Source of the DNA: Deltaproteobacteria bacterium
Lineage (GTDB): Bacteria; Myxococcota; UBA796; SXON01
Direction: 5' to 3'
NCBI GenBank assembly: GCA_947483545.1
Contig: CANKNP010000038.1
Span: forward strand, 1-21,322
Length of the DNA: 21,322 nt
Shown here: positions 1 to 7,746 of the stretch, piece by piece
How positions within the stretch are numbered: position 1 is the stretch's first letter
How the letters are laid out: each line of letters starts with the position of its first letter
Notes under the pieces: generated by a model
What the model was told of the DNA's origin: nothing
What the model saw: the letters and a program-made list of their open reading frames with translations, nothing else
Databases searched by the model: none
Made by a program: the position numbers and the translations under genes

Positions 1-1727
1 ACGTTGCGCTTCATCTTCAGCGAGGGCGTGAGCTCGCCGGTCTCCACCGAGAACGGCGCCGGCAGGAGCGTGAACCGCTTGATGGTCTCGACCTGGGCAA
101 GATCCTTGTTGATGGCGTCGATTCCGGCCTGCAGCGCGGCGCGGGTGGCGGGGGCATCGCGGATCGCGTCGGGGGTCGTCCCGGCGGTCTGTGCAGCCTT
201 CGCGAGCTGATCCACATCGAGCGTGAGCAGCGCGGTCAGGAACTTGCGGCGATCGCCGATGACAACCGCGTCGCCGACGAGCGGGATCTGCTTGAGCGCG
301 GCCTCGATGTTCTTCGGCGCGATGTTCTTGCCCCCGGCGGTGATGAGGATGTCCTTCTTGCGGCCAGTGATGGTCAGAAAATTCGCGTCGTCGAAGGCGC
401 CAAGATCGCCGGAGTGGAGCCAGCCGTCGAGGAGACAGTCATCGGTGGCGGCCTTGTCCTTGAAGTAGCCCATGAACACGTTGGGGCCGCGCAGGCAGAT
501 CTCACCGTCTGGCGCGATCTTCACCTCGCAGCCGGGGATGGCGGGGCCCACGGAGCCGAAGCGCGTGCGCGAGGTGGTGTTGAAGGTGGTGGGGCCGGTG
601 CCCTCGCTCTGGCCGTAGACCTCGCGGATCGGCACGTCCAACGTGGCGAAGAACACGAGGATGTCCTTCGACACGGGGGCCGCGCCGCTCACGCAGATGA
701 ACGCCCGACCGAGGCCGAGCGCAGTCCGCAGCTTGGACAGCACGACTTTCTGGGCGATCTGGTACTTGAAGGCGAGGAAACCACTGGGCTCAAGACCCTG
801 GTTCTTCACGTCGTGGACCTCGCCGGCCACCCCGCGGGCCCAACCCACGAGGGCGCCCTTGATCCCCGTGGCCTCTTTGAGCTTGGCGGTCACGCCCGCG
901 TAGAACTTCTCCCACACGCGCGGCACCGCGAAGACCACGTGGGGCTGCACCTCTTTGAGGTTGTCGAGCACCTTGGTCACGCCCTCGGCGAAGTAGATCT
1001 CGGCGCCGCCCGACACAGGGATGTGGAGCGAGAACATCTGCTCCGCGATGTGGGACATCGGGAGGTACGACACGGAGCAGTGGCCGACCCCGATGGGGAC
1101 GAGCTTCAGCGCGCAGTCTGCAGTCCACGCCAGGTTCCTGTGCGACAGCATCACGCCCTTGGGCGGGCCGGTCGTGCCAGAGGTGTAGATCAGCGTGGCG
1201 AGATCCTCGTCCTTCAACGCGCCAAGCCGCTGGTCCACCTTGGCGTCGTCGATGCTGTCCCCCGAGGCCAGAAACGCATCCCACGTCTGGGCGATGGGGT
1301 GGTCCACCGCGAAGCCCTTCATGGTGACGACCCGGCGGAGGTTCGGAAGCTCCCCGAGCTTGCCGACGATCTTGTCCCATTGCCCCTGGTCTTCAAGCAG
1401 GAGCACCGGCGATTCCGCGTGCTGCACGATGTACGCGACCTCGACCGCCGAGCAGGTGGTGTAGATGCCCGCCGGGGCGCCGCCGATGGCCATCGCGCCA
1501 AGGTCGAAGATCGCCCACTCGGGTCGATTGAAGCCGAGGATACAGACCGTCTGGCCCGGCTCGAAGTTCAGGGCGAGCAGCGCTTTGGAGACCCGCCGCA
1601 CGTCGCGGGCATAGTCTCGCCAGGTCGAAGGGACCCAGGCGCCGCCTTGCTTGACGTGGAACGCGGGAGCGTCCGGGGTGGTGGCGGCGCGCTTGAAAAG
1701 ACGATGGGGGATGGAGTCGATGGGCAT
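1..1727 (-). CDS. Long-chain acyl-CoA synthetase (AMP-forming), C-terminus cut by window edge
   Basis: Predicted to activate long-chain fatty acids to acyl-CoA through an acyl-AMP intermediate, at the cytoplasmic face of the membrane. Translated from the ATG at 1727 it gives 575 residues before the window ends. Visible ANL-superfamily motifs are the P-loop YTSGTTGPPKG (residues 181-191), YGQSEGTG (371-378), HSGDLG (438-443) and GRKKDILITAGGKNIAP (from 455). The last residues seen (SLKMKRN) are typical of the C-terminal domain of the FadD15/long-chain subgroup of about 600 residues, so only a short tail is missing. It starts 32 bases after the stop of the upstream membrane protein gene on the same strand, so it is probably co-transcribed with it. 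No clear Shine-Dalgarno sequence precedes the ATG. Family assignment is firm; chain-length preference is inferred. Confidence 0.93.
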   Translation of the reverse strand, partial: MPIDSIPHRLFKRAATTPDAPAFHVKQGGAWVPSTWRDYARDVRRVSKALLALNFEPGQTVCILGFNRPEWAIFDLGAMAIGGAPAGIYTTCSAVEVAYIVQHAESPVLLLEDQGQWDKIVGKLGELPNLRRVVTMKGFAVDHPIAQTWDAFLASGDSIDDAKVDQRLGALKDEDLATLIYTSGTTGPPKGVMLSHRNLAWTADCALKLVPIGVGHCSVSYLPMSHIAEQMFSLHIPVSGGAEIYFAEGVTKVLDNLKEVQPHVVFAVPRVWEKFYAGVTAKLKEATGIKGALVGWARGVAGEVHDVKNQGLEPSGFLAFKYQIAQKVVLSKLRTALGLGRAFICVSGAAPVSKDILVFFATLDVPIREVYGQSEGTGPTTFNTTSRTRFGSVGPAIPGCEVKIAPDGEICLRGPNVFMGYFKDKAATDDCLLDGWLHSGDLGAFDDANFLTITGRKKDILITAGGKNIAPKNIEAALKQIPLVGDAVVIGDRRKFLTALLTLDVDQLAKAAQTAGTTPDAIRDAPATRAALQAGIDAINKDLAQVETIKRFTLLPAPFSVETGELTPSLKMKRN

Positions 1728-1759
1728 GGCCGGCGCACTATCCGAAAACCCGCGCTTTG

Positions 1760-3712
1760 TCAGGGTAGTCGGCCCGGCCCGTCTTTGTTTTCCAACAATG
1801 CCAACACCCCGAGCAGCGCGGAGCCGATGTGCTGCACGGTGTCGATCTGCACGTCCAGCTCGGTGGGCGTGTTGCGGTAACCACCCAGGAGCGCGGCGGG
1901 ATCTTGGAGCTGCGGGGCATCCCCCGGCAGGTACTGACTGCCAATGAAAAGCCCGCCGTAGTCGCGCGGGGGCTGCTTGAACCAGGCGGCGCGAGTGTCC
2001 CACGCGCGTGCGACGACGGCCTCGGCCGCGCCCCCCGCGGGCCCTGCGGCCGGCGGCACGCCGGCGCCCAGCGGAGGGGCCTCGAGCGCGCGACCCACGA
2101 CGTACGTCGCACACACCCCGTCGGGGCCGGCGGTATCCACGACGGGGCCGCCTGGGTCCACCCGCGGCCGCTGGGCGTTGAATGCGTGGATCCCGTGGGC
2201 CGCGAGGCACATCCAATGCTCATCGCCGACCCAAAAAGGCTCGGCGACCCCGTAGTAGCCGCCCGCCTCGCCCCCGACATACCGGCTGGCCCGTTGCAGC
2301 GCGGCAACGATCTCCGCCCGCTCGGGCCCCTCCGCCGACCGCGCCATGGCCGTGAGCGCCAGCATCGCCTGGCCCTGGCCGTAGCCATTGGCGTCCTCGT
2401 CGAGGAACGTGCCAGTTTGGACGTCCATCTCTCCCCGCACCTTCCCGTCCGGCCCCACGCTCGCGATCACCTGGCGCGCCCACCCGGCCGCGATCCCCTC
2501 CGAAGCTCCGAGCGTCTCGACCGCGAGCACGGCGAGCGCGGTCGTCCCGATCCAGGCCTTGCCATCCCTGCGTGACGGGTCGAGGATGAAGGCGCGACCG
2601 TCGGGCGTCTGCTCGCTGACAGACTCCAAGTGTGCAAGCGCGTTCCGGGCACCGGTGGCTGCCGCTTCGTCGGTGAAAGCCGCCGCCACCCTCGCGAGGA
2701 ACCACGCGGTGCCGGCGTGCCGCGGGTAGTTGTAGCCGGGCCCCGCTTTCCCGCTGGGGCCGTGCACGATGTACGTGAAGCGACCGTCCTCCTTCTGGTT
2801 TCGCAGCAGGAACCCAGCCCCGGCCTGGACAGATGCGGTGATGCTCTCCGCTGTGAGCGCAGGCGCCTTCGACCATCCGCGATCCAACTCCCGCGCCACG
2901 CCCCCCTCCACGATCCACCCGGAGATCCGCGCCGGCATCGTTGTCGTCACCCGGCTTTGAAGGCCCGGCACCACGTCTGCCCGCCCGGCTGCACGGAGCG
3001 ACGTCCAGGCCCGCCGCCCGCCCACCGCATCGCGCCCCGGGGAGAGCACGAACCCCCACGGCGGACCGCGCCACGGCCCCGCCACCGCCACCTCCACGAT
3101 GTCCCCCTCGCGCTCCGCCTTCGCCTCCGCCACCCCCTTCGGATCCGCCTCGCCCGCGGGCCCCGGCCGCAGCATTCCCAGCGGGCCCAACAGGACCCCC
3201 AGCGCCGCCCACCGCCAGCGCCCCACCTGCCCTGCGAGCAGCGCCAACACAGGCACCGTCCCCATCGCCGGACCCCAGATCTGGAGGGCTTGCGCCCAGG
3301 AGATCGGCATCAGAGCGAGGTGGACGCACGCCGCCCCGCCCGTGAGCCAGGCGCCTGCGCTCACGACCGCCAAGAACCCGACGATCCACAGCGGGCGGCC
3401 GCGCCAGGGTTCCGCCGGCAACCAGCCCAGAAGCCCACACGCCAGCAGCAGCGGGATCATGGCCGTCGATGCGTCAAGCAGAGCGTCCAACGCCTGAGCA
3501 TCCAGCTCAGGACCGAAGTTCGCCGTCGCGGCGCGGGCCGACCAGGCGAGGTTGCCCCAAATCCACAGCGGGCCCGACGCCGTGATCAGCGCGCCGAACC
3601 TCCGCCGGGGGGCCTCGCGCGTCCAAAGGGACGAAACCGCGAGCACAACGCCGACCACTGCCCATGGTGCGCTACTGAACCACAGGCTGGCGGCGCCTTG
3701 GATCAGGAACAA
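1760..3712 (-). CDS. Membrane-anchored protein with alpha/alpha-toroid-like domain, function unknown
   Basis: A 650-residue protein that I cannot assign to a characterised family. Residues 1 to about 182 hold five or six hydrophobic segments (about 5-28, 41-57, 82-99, 107-126, 148-163, 167-182), so the N-terminus is a membrane domain. The rest is soluble. From about residue 290 it has helical repeats rich in Gly, Trp and Tyr (GAGFLLRNQKEDGRF, YNYPRHAGTAWFLARVAAAF, GYGQGQAMLALTAMA, GDEHWMCLAAHGIHAFN, TVQHIGSALLGVLALLE). These resemble alpha/alpha-toroid folds such as terpenoid cyclases or GH-type barrels, but that is a fold guess. The start used is a TTG at 3712. The frame stays open upstream into the preceding gene with no ATG or GTG that I could find, so the true start is uncertain. 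It lies 38 bases after the outer-membrane protein gene and 32 bases before the acyl-CoA synthetase. Confidence 0.8.
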   Translation of the reverse strand: MFLIQGAASLWFSSAPWAVVGVVLAVSSLWTREAPRRRFGALITASGPLWIWGNLAWSARAATANFGPELDAQALDALLDASTAMIPLLLACGLLGWLPAEPWRGRPLWIVGFLAVVSAGAWLTGGAACVHLALMPISWAQALQIWGPAMGTVPVLALLAGQVGRWRWAALGVLLGPLGMLRPGPAGEADPKGVAEAKAEREGDIVEVAVAGPWRGPPWGFVLSPGRDAVGGRRAWTSLRAAGRADVVPGLQSRVTTTMPARISGWIVEGGVARELDRGWSKAPALTAESITASVQAGAGFLLRNQKEDGRFTYIVHGPSGKAGPGYNYPRHAGTAWFLARVAAAFTDEAAATGARNALAHLESVSEQTPDGRAFILDPSRRDGKAWIGTTALAVLAVETLGASEGIAAGWARQVIASVGPDGKVRGEMDVQTGTFLDEDANGYGQGQAMLALTAMARSAEGPERAEIVAALQRASRYVGGEAGGYYGVAEPFWVGDEHWMCLAAHGIHAFNAQRPRVDPGGPVVDTAGPDGVCATYVVGRALEAPPLGAGVPPAAGPAGGAAEAVVARAWDTRAAWFKQPPRDYGGLFIGSQYLPGDAPQLQDPAALLGGYRNTPTELDVQIDTVQHIGSALLGVLALLENKDGPGRLP

Positions 3713-3750
3713 CGAGACCCCGAACCCGGCGATCCCCCACGCCGGTGCGT

Positions 3751-5574
3751 TCAGAACGCGAACACCGTGCCGCCTGAGATCTGCGGCATGAAGCCCGTGT
3801 TGGGGGTGTTGGGCTCCGTGAACTCCAGCTTCTTGCCGCTCATCACGCCGACGGACAAGTTCAGGTTCAACCCGAACGTATCCGCGACCATGAAGTCCGC
3901 GCCCGCCCGAGCCCGCCCGCCGATGGCGATGTCGAAGTTCGTGGTGTAGGGCGTGAGCGTCAGGTCCGCGCCGAAGTAGGGCCGGATCTTCGCCTGCGTG
4001 AGCTTGTACTGGATGCCCAGGTTCAACGGTAGGATCGTGTTCCAGGGGTGGGCGTTCACCTCGTCTTCGCTCACGCCATCGGCCTTCGCCTGGGCCCGGA
4101 TCTCGTTGTCCGAGAGCTCCCGCGGGGTCGAGAACCCTTCCAGGCCGGCCTGGAACATCACCGCCGACGTGATGGGGATCGTGAGCTCAGCGCCGTACGT
4201 CACGAAGTTGAAGCTGGAGTAGAGCGAGTAGCCAATCCGGCCGGTGAGCCCGACGCCGGGCTTGTCGTTCGAGGATCCCTTGCTGGAGCGGCGCTCGGTG
4301 TCGTCATCGTCCGACGTCCGGGACCGGCTGCTCGACCGCTCTTCGTCGTCGTCCGACGACCGCGAGCGCGAGGTCGCCGTGCGCTCTTCGTCGTCGTCCG
4401 AGGACCGGGACCGGCTCGTCGGCTCGTCGTCGTCGCGGGATCGGGAGCTGGGCCGCTCCTCATCGAGGTCCTCGTCGTCGTCGGACCGGGAGCGAGAGGT
4501 CGTGCGCTCCTCATCCTCGTCTTCGTCCAGATCCTCGATGTCGTCGTCGCTCACGCGCCGGGGCGTGGGCTCCTCGTCAAAGTCGTCGTCCTCCATGACC
4601 ATCGCGGGGGCGGCGTCTTCTTCGACCTCGATCGCGCTCGCCGCCGATCCAAAGGAGAATTCTTCCGGCGGCGCCGCGGGCGTCGCCGCGACCTTCGCCG
4701 CCGCCGCGGCCTTCGCCTGCGCATCCGCCTTGGCCTTCGCGCCTGCGACTGCCTTCGCCTGGGCCGCAGCCTTGGCCTCGGCATCCGCCCTCGCCTTCGC
4801 GTCCGCAGCAGCCTTCGCGTCTGCCGCCGCCTTGGCCATCTGCGCGGCCTTCGCCTCCGCGTCCGCCCTCAACTTGGCGTCCGCCGCCGCCTTCGCCGCC
4901 GCGGCGCTCTTTGCGTCCGCCGCCGCTTTCGCCGCCGCCGCCGCCTTCGCGTCTGCCACGGACTTCGCCGCAGCCGCGCGCTCCTCCTCCTCATCCACCT
5001 CGTCCGTCAGCTCCCCCGGCGTGTACGTGTTCTCGATCCGGGTCTTCGGGCCGATGTCCATGTCGTCCTCTTCGGCGTCTTCGAAGGTCGGCACCGCGTC
5101 TGCCACGGCCGCGGCCTCGGCGCTCTCGCCGGTGGTGATCTCCTGGACCCAGGTGCCCGCCTTGTCGGCCTGGGACGATGCCTCAGCCCCGACCTCGTAC
5201 GTCTTCTTCCGGATGATCGTGTTCTTTTTCACGTCGTAGTAGATGATGTACACCTGCACGCCGCTCCCGCTGGGCGCGACCGAGCCGGTGATCACCGCGT
5301 CGGCCGCCCCGGCCTTGCCGATGCCTTGGAGACAGCTCGTGCTGCCGAGGCACGCCACGTTCAACGTGCTCGGCGCCTGGGACAGCTCGTTCACGGTGTC
5401 GAACGCACCGGAAAAATCCAGCTCAGACGAGACCAGTCCCGTGATGTTGTTGGTGATCTTGGTGTCCACGCCCTTCGCGACAAAGGGGGCGACGACCGCC
5501 GTGCCGCCCGCCCACGCCACGGAGGGCATCAGGAGACCGAGCACAAAGGGGAGCTTCTTCGACCAGGATGCCAT
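3751..5574 (-). CDS. Outer-membrane beta-barrel protein with TolB/FlgO-like domain, TolA-like helix and Ser-Arg/acidic repeats
   Basis: A 607-residue exported protein. Residues 1-22 form a signal peptide ending SVAWA. Residues 24 to about 150 resemble the TolB-N/FlgO-type domain (VVAPFVAKGVDTKITNNITGLVSSELDFSGAFDTV) and contain the pair C75/C81. Residues 199-297 are an Ala/Lys/Asp heptad-like run (AKAAADAKA units) like the TolA helix. Residues 318-438 are acidic with repeated SRSRSSDDDEER units. Residues 439-607 alternate like beta-strands and end in TVFAF, the C-terminal Phe signature of BAM-inserted barrels. I chose the ATG at 5574 because it begins a clean signal peptide and has GAGGT five bases upstream (5580-5584); the frame is open further upstream but reads as non-signal sequence. 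It is probably an envelope-spanning protein. Its exact role is unknown. Confidence 0.88.
   Translation of the reverse strand: MASWSKKLPFVLGLLMPSVAWAGGTAVVAPFVAKGVDTKITNNITGLVSSELDFSGAFDTVNELSQAPSTLNVACLGSTSCLQGIGKAGAADAVITGSVAPSGSGVQVYIIYYDVKKNTIIRKKTYEVGAEASSQADKAGTWVQEITTGESAEAAAVADAVPTFEDAEEDDMDIGPKTRIENTYTPGELTDEVDEEEERAAAAKSVADAKAAAAAKAAADAKSAAAAKAAADAKLRADAEAKAAQMAKAAADAKAAADAKARADAEAKAAAQAKAVAGAKAKADAQAKAAAAAKVAATPAAPPEEFSFGSAASAIEVEEDAAPAMVMEDDDFDEEPTPRRVSDDDIEDLDEDEDEERTTSRSRSDDDEDLDEERPSSRSRDDDEPTSRSRSSDDDEERTATSRSRSSDDDEERSSSRSRTSDDDDTERRSSKGSSNDKPGVGLTGRIGYSLYSSFNFVTYGAELTIPITSAVMFQAGLEGFSTPRELSDNEIRAQAKADGVSEDEVNAHPWNTILPLNLGIQYKLTQAKIRPYFGADLTLTPYTTNFDIAIGGRARAGADFMVADTFGLNLNLSVGVMSGKKLEFTEPNTPNTGFMPQISGGTVFAF
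4261..4509 (-). repeat. Ser-Arg/Asp-Glu coding repeat inside the outer-membrane protein gene
   Basis: Encodes residues 356-438 with recurring SRSR followed by DDDEE blocks at intervals of about 12-17 residues. This is probably a disordered, charge-patterned linker between the helical spacer and the barrel. RS-type repeats of this kind are uncommon in bacterial envelope proteins. Confidence 0.75.
4684..4980 (-). repeat. Ala/Lys-rich degenerate repeat inside the outer-membrane protein gene
   Basis: About 300 bases of degenerate repeats encode units such as AKAAADAKA and ADAEAKAAAQ (residues 199-297 of the protein). The composition is that of a long continuous or coiled-coil alpha helix, as in TolA domain II. 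Repeat copy number may vary between strains. Confidence 0.8.
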
Positions 5575-5661
5575 CGGATACCTCGTGAGCGGCCGGATCC
5601 CGGAGAGGACCCTTTCGGCCCAACCCCGGACGGCGGCGCATTCTGCCACATTCGGCAACAT

Positions 5662-5689
5662 TTTGCACGCATCTACACACACTTTGCAC
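5662..5689. promoter_or_regulatory. Direct repeat TTTGCAC with 21-bp period in a divergent promoter region
   Basis: TTTGCAC occurs at 5662-5668 and again at 5683-5689 in the 162-bp gap between the divergent outer-membrane protein gene and the sulfatase-fold gene. A 21-bp period places both copies on the same face of the helix, as expected for two half-sites of a regulator. No regulator is identified, and no confident -35/-10 pair was found nearby. Confidence 0.35.
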
Positions 5690-5736
5690 CCCTTCCTGCT
5701 GGCGGTCACGGCGACCCCGGGGCAAAAGGGCCACAC

Positions 5737-7746
5737 ATGCTACGTCCGACCCGCCTGCAGGCCGCTCCCTCCGTCCTCGCCTTCCTCGCGCTCGGCGGCG
5801 CCGCGTACGGACTGGCCGAGACCGCCCGTGTTCTTGGCAGCGCACGGCTCCACCTCTCCGACGTAGACGTGCTCGTGCTCGCCGCCGCAGGTGCCGGCGC
5901 GCCCGCGCTCGTCGCCTTGCTCGCAGCGCCTCTCCTCATCGCCGTTCCCCCCCGCCCCATCGGCCGCCAGCGGTGGATGGCCTTCCTCGTCGGGCTTGGC
6001 AGCCTGGGCCTCCTCGACGTCGCCATCACCTGGTTCTCCGATCCCCCCCCCTTTCAAGACCCCTTCCCGCTTCAGGGCAACCCCTTCGGGTTCCTCGGCG
6101 TGGTCGCGGTCGCCACCCTCGGGGGCTTCGGCATCTACCAGGCCGCGCGCGACGCTCGTGCCATCGCCGGGGCCGGCCTCGCCATCGCCGTGGCGCTGTC
6201 GGTCTGGGCGACCCTCGCTCGCTCCGTCCCCGCCGCCCCCACCGAGTCGATGCCCGCTGGCGCGCCCAATGTGCTCCTCGTGACGCTCGACACCACCCGC
6301 GCGGATCATATCGGCGCCTACGGTCACACCATCGACACCCCCGCGTTTGACCGACTCGCCAAGGAGGGCGCCCTTTTTCTGGATGCCAGCGCCGTGGCTG
6401 CGGTCACCGGGCCGAGCCACGCATCGATGCTCACCGGCTCAGGCCCCTGGGATCACGGGGTGCTCTTGAACGGCATCGCCGTGCCGCAGGATCGTACGTT
6501 CCTGGCTGAGATATTGCATGATCGCGGCTGGGCCACCGGCGGGTTCGTCTCCAGCTACGTGCTCGATGGCGACAAGGGCTTCCGCCGCGGCTTTGAGGTC
6601 TACGACGACGACTTTGGCACCATGCCCGGCGTTTCAAGCTTGTTGTTGTCACGGGCTTGGGCGATGGTGCAGCGACACTTGGATCCCAACGCGGAGCTGG
6701 AGCGGCGCGGTGGGGAGACCACCGATCACGCGCTCGCGTGGATCGAGGATCAGCCCGGCGCCTGGTTCGCCTGGGTCCACCTGTTCGATGCGCATGGGCC
6801 GTACGAGCCGCCCCCGCCGTTCGACACGCGGTACTACCAGGGGGATCCGCGCGACCCGGCCCACACGAGCATGAAGGATGTGAAGAACGTCGCGGCCTAC
6901 CTGGCGAAGAGCTTGGAAGGCGTGACGGACGTGAACTACGTGCTCGCGAGCTACGATGGCGAGATCAGCTACGCGGACACGCAGATCGCGCGCCTGCTCG
7001 CCGCGGTGGACCCCAAGAATACGCTGGTGATCGTGATCGCCGACCATGGCGAGTCGTTGGGCGAGCAGGGCGTCTGGTTCAACCACGGCGACGACGTCTA
7101 CGAGAGCAGCCTGCACATCCCGTTCGTGATGCGCTGGCCGGGTCGGGTCAACGAAGGGGTCCGGGTTGAAAAGCCCTTTGAGGGTACGGACCTCGCGCCG
7201 ACGGTGCTGGAGCTGGTCGGCGTGCCCATCGCCCCGAGCATGACCGGGATCTCGGCGGCGGGGCTGGTTGGGGACTACGAAGGCCAGGGGCGGATCGAAG
7301 CGCGGTCGCTGTGCTTTGACCGCGAGGCGAACGTGGCCGGGCGAGATCGCGGGGAGATCACGAAGCCCAAGTGGCGGATGGCCGGTTTGCGCGGCGCACA
7401 CAGCCGGTATGTGCAGCGCGAGACCGGGCGCGGGCCCGAGTACTTCGACATCGCGGCCGAGCCGACGGGCGTGACCGACGTGTACCCGCGTGTGGCGTGC
7501 AGCCCGGAGGGCAAACAACTGTTGGAGATCCTGGACAGCAACGCAAAGGCGCTCTTCGCGTCGGACGCCACGGAGCGCAGCGCAGCCGATGTAGGCGATG
7601 CGGAACGCAAGAAGCTGGAGGCCCTCGGATACCTGGATGGCACCGCGGTCGAAGGGGCCCCATCGGGGGCGAACACGGCCGCCGGGGTACCCCCGCCGAA
7701 CTTCACGGCCCCGTGCCCGACCGAGCCCGCCGGTCTCGCGCCATGA
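5737..7746 (+). CDS. Membrane-anchored sulfatase-fold hydrolase/phosphotransferase with Thr nucleophile
   Basis: A 669-residue protein of the sulfatase/alkaline-phosphatase superfamily. Residues 1-165 carry four or five transmembrane segments; the rest is the catalytic domain, presumably periplasmic. Motifs visible are PNVLLVTLDTTRADHIGAYG (178-196, with metal ligand D185), AVTGPSHASMLTG (222-234), DAHGPYEPP (351-359) and IADHGES (435-441, with D436/H437). The position normally held by the formylglycine Cys or Ser (C/S-x-P-S-R) is T224, as in LtaS- and EptA-type phosphotransferases. A classical sulfatase activity is therefore unlikely and phosphotransfer or phosphodiester chemistry more likely. 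The ATG at 5737 begins the hydrophobic N-terminus and has a weak AAGGG six bases upstream. It is the first gene of a four-gene operon and overlaps the next gene by ATGA. Confidence 0.9.
   Translation: MLRPTRLQAAPSVLAFLALGGAAYGLAETARVLGSARLHLSDVDVLVLAAAGAGAPALVALLAAPLLIAVPPRPIGRQRWMAFLVGLGSLGLLDVAITWFSDPPPFQDPFPLQGNPFGFLGVVAVATLGGFGIYQAARDARAIAGAGLAIAVALSVWATLARSVPAAPTESMPAGAPNVLLVTLDTTRADHIGAYGHTIDTPAFDRLAKEGALFLDASAVAAVTGPSHASMLTGSGPWDHGVLLNGIAVPQDRTFLAEILHDRGWATGGFVSSYVLDGDKGFRRGFEVYDDDFGTMPGVSSLLLSRAWAMVQRHLDPNAELERRGGETTDHALAWIEDQPGAWFAWVHLFDAHGPYEPPPPFDTRYYQGDPRDPAHTSMKDVKNVAAYLAKSLEGVTDVNYVLASYDGEISYADTQIARLLAAVDPKNTLVIVIADHGESLGEQGVWFNHGDDVYESSLHIPFVMRWPGRVNEGVRVEKPFEGTDLAPTVLELVGVPIAPSMTGISAAGLVGDYEGQGRIEARSLCFDREANVAGRDRGEITKPKWRMAGLRGAHSRYVQRETGRGPEYFDIAAEPTGVTDVYPRVACSPEGKQLLEILDSNAKALFASDATERSAADVGDAERKKLEALGYLDGTAVEGAPSGANTAAGVPPPNFTAPCPTEPAGLAP

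Noticed and set aside
414..1880. Long plus-strand ORF of 488 codons
   Set aside because: Antisense shadow of the acyl-CoA synthetase, whose minus-strand frame shows all ANL motifs.
2630..3949. Plus-strand ORF of 439 codons
   Set aside because: Shadow of the membrane/toroid protein gene; composition is Arg/Pro-rich without any domain.
4261..4980. Periodic repeats that could suggest a CRISPR or tandem array
   Set aside because: They are in-frame low-complexity coding repeats with no spacers; no CRISPR array was seen in the window.
4048..5736. Plus-strand open frame extending the sulfatase-fold gene upstream by 563 codons
   Set aside because: Arg/Leu/Val-rich translation antisense to the outer-membrane protein; the real start is the ATG at 5737 with a hydrophobic N-terminus.
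5575..5736. Possible sigma-54 promoter near the TTTGCAC repeats
   Set aside because: No TGGCAC-N5-TTGC arrangement with correct spacing on either strand.
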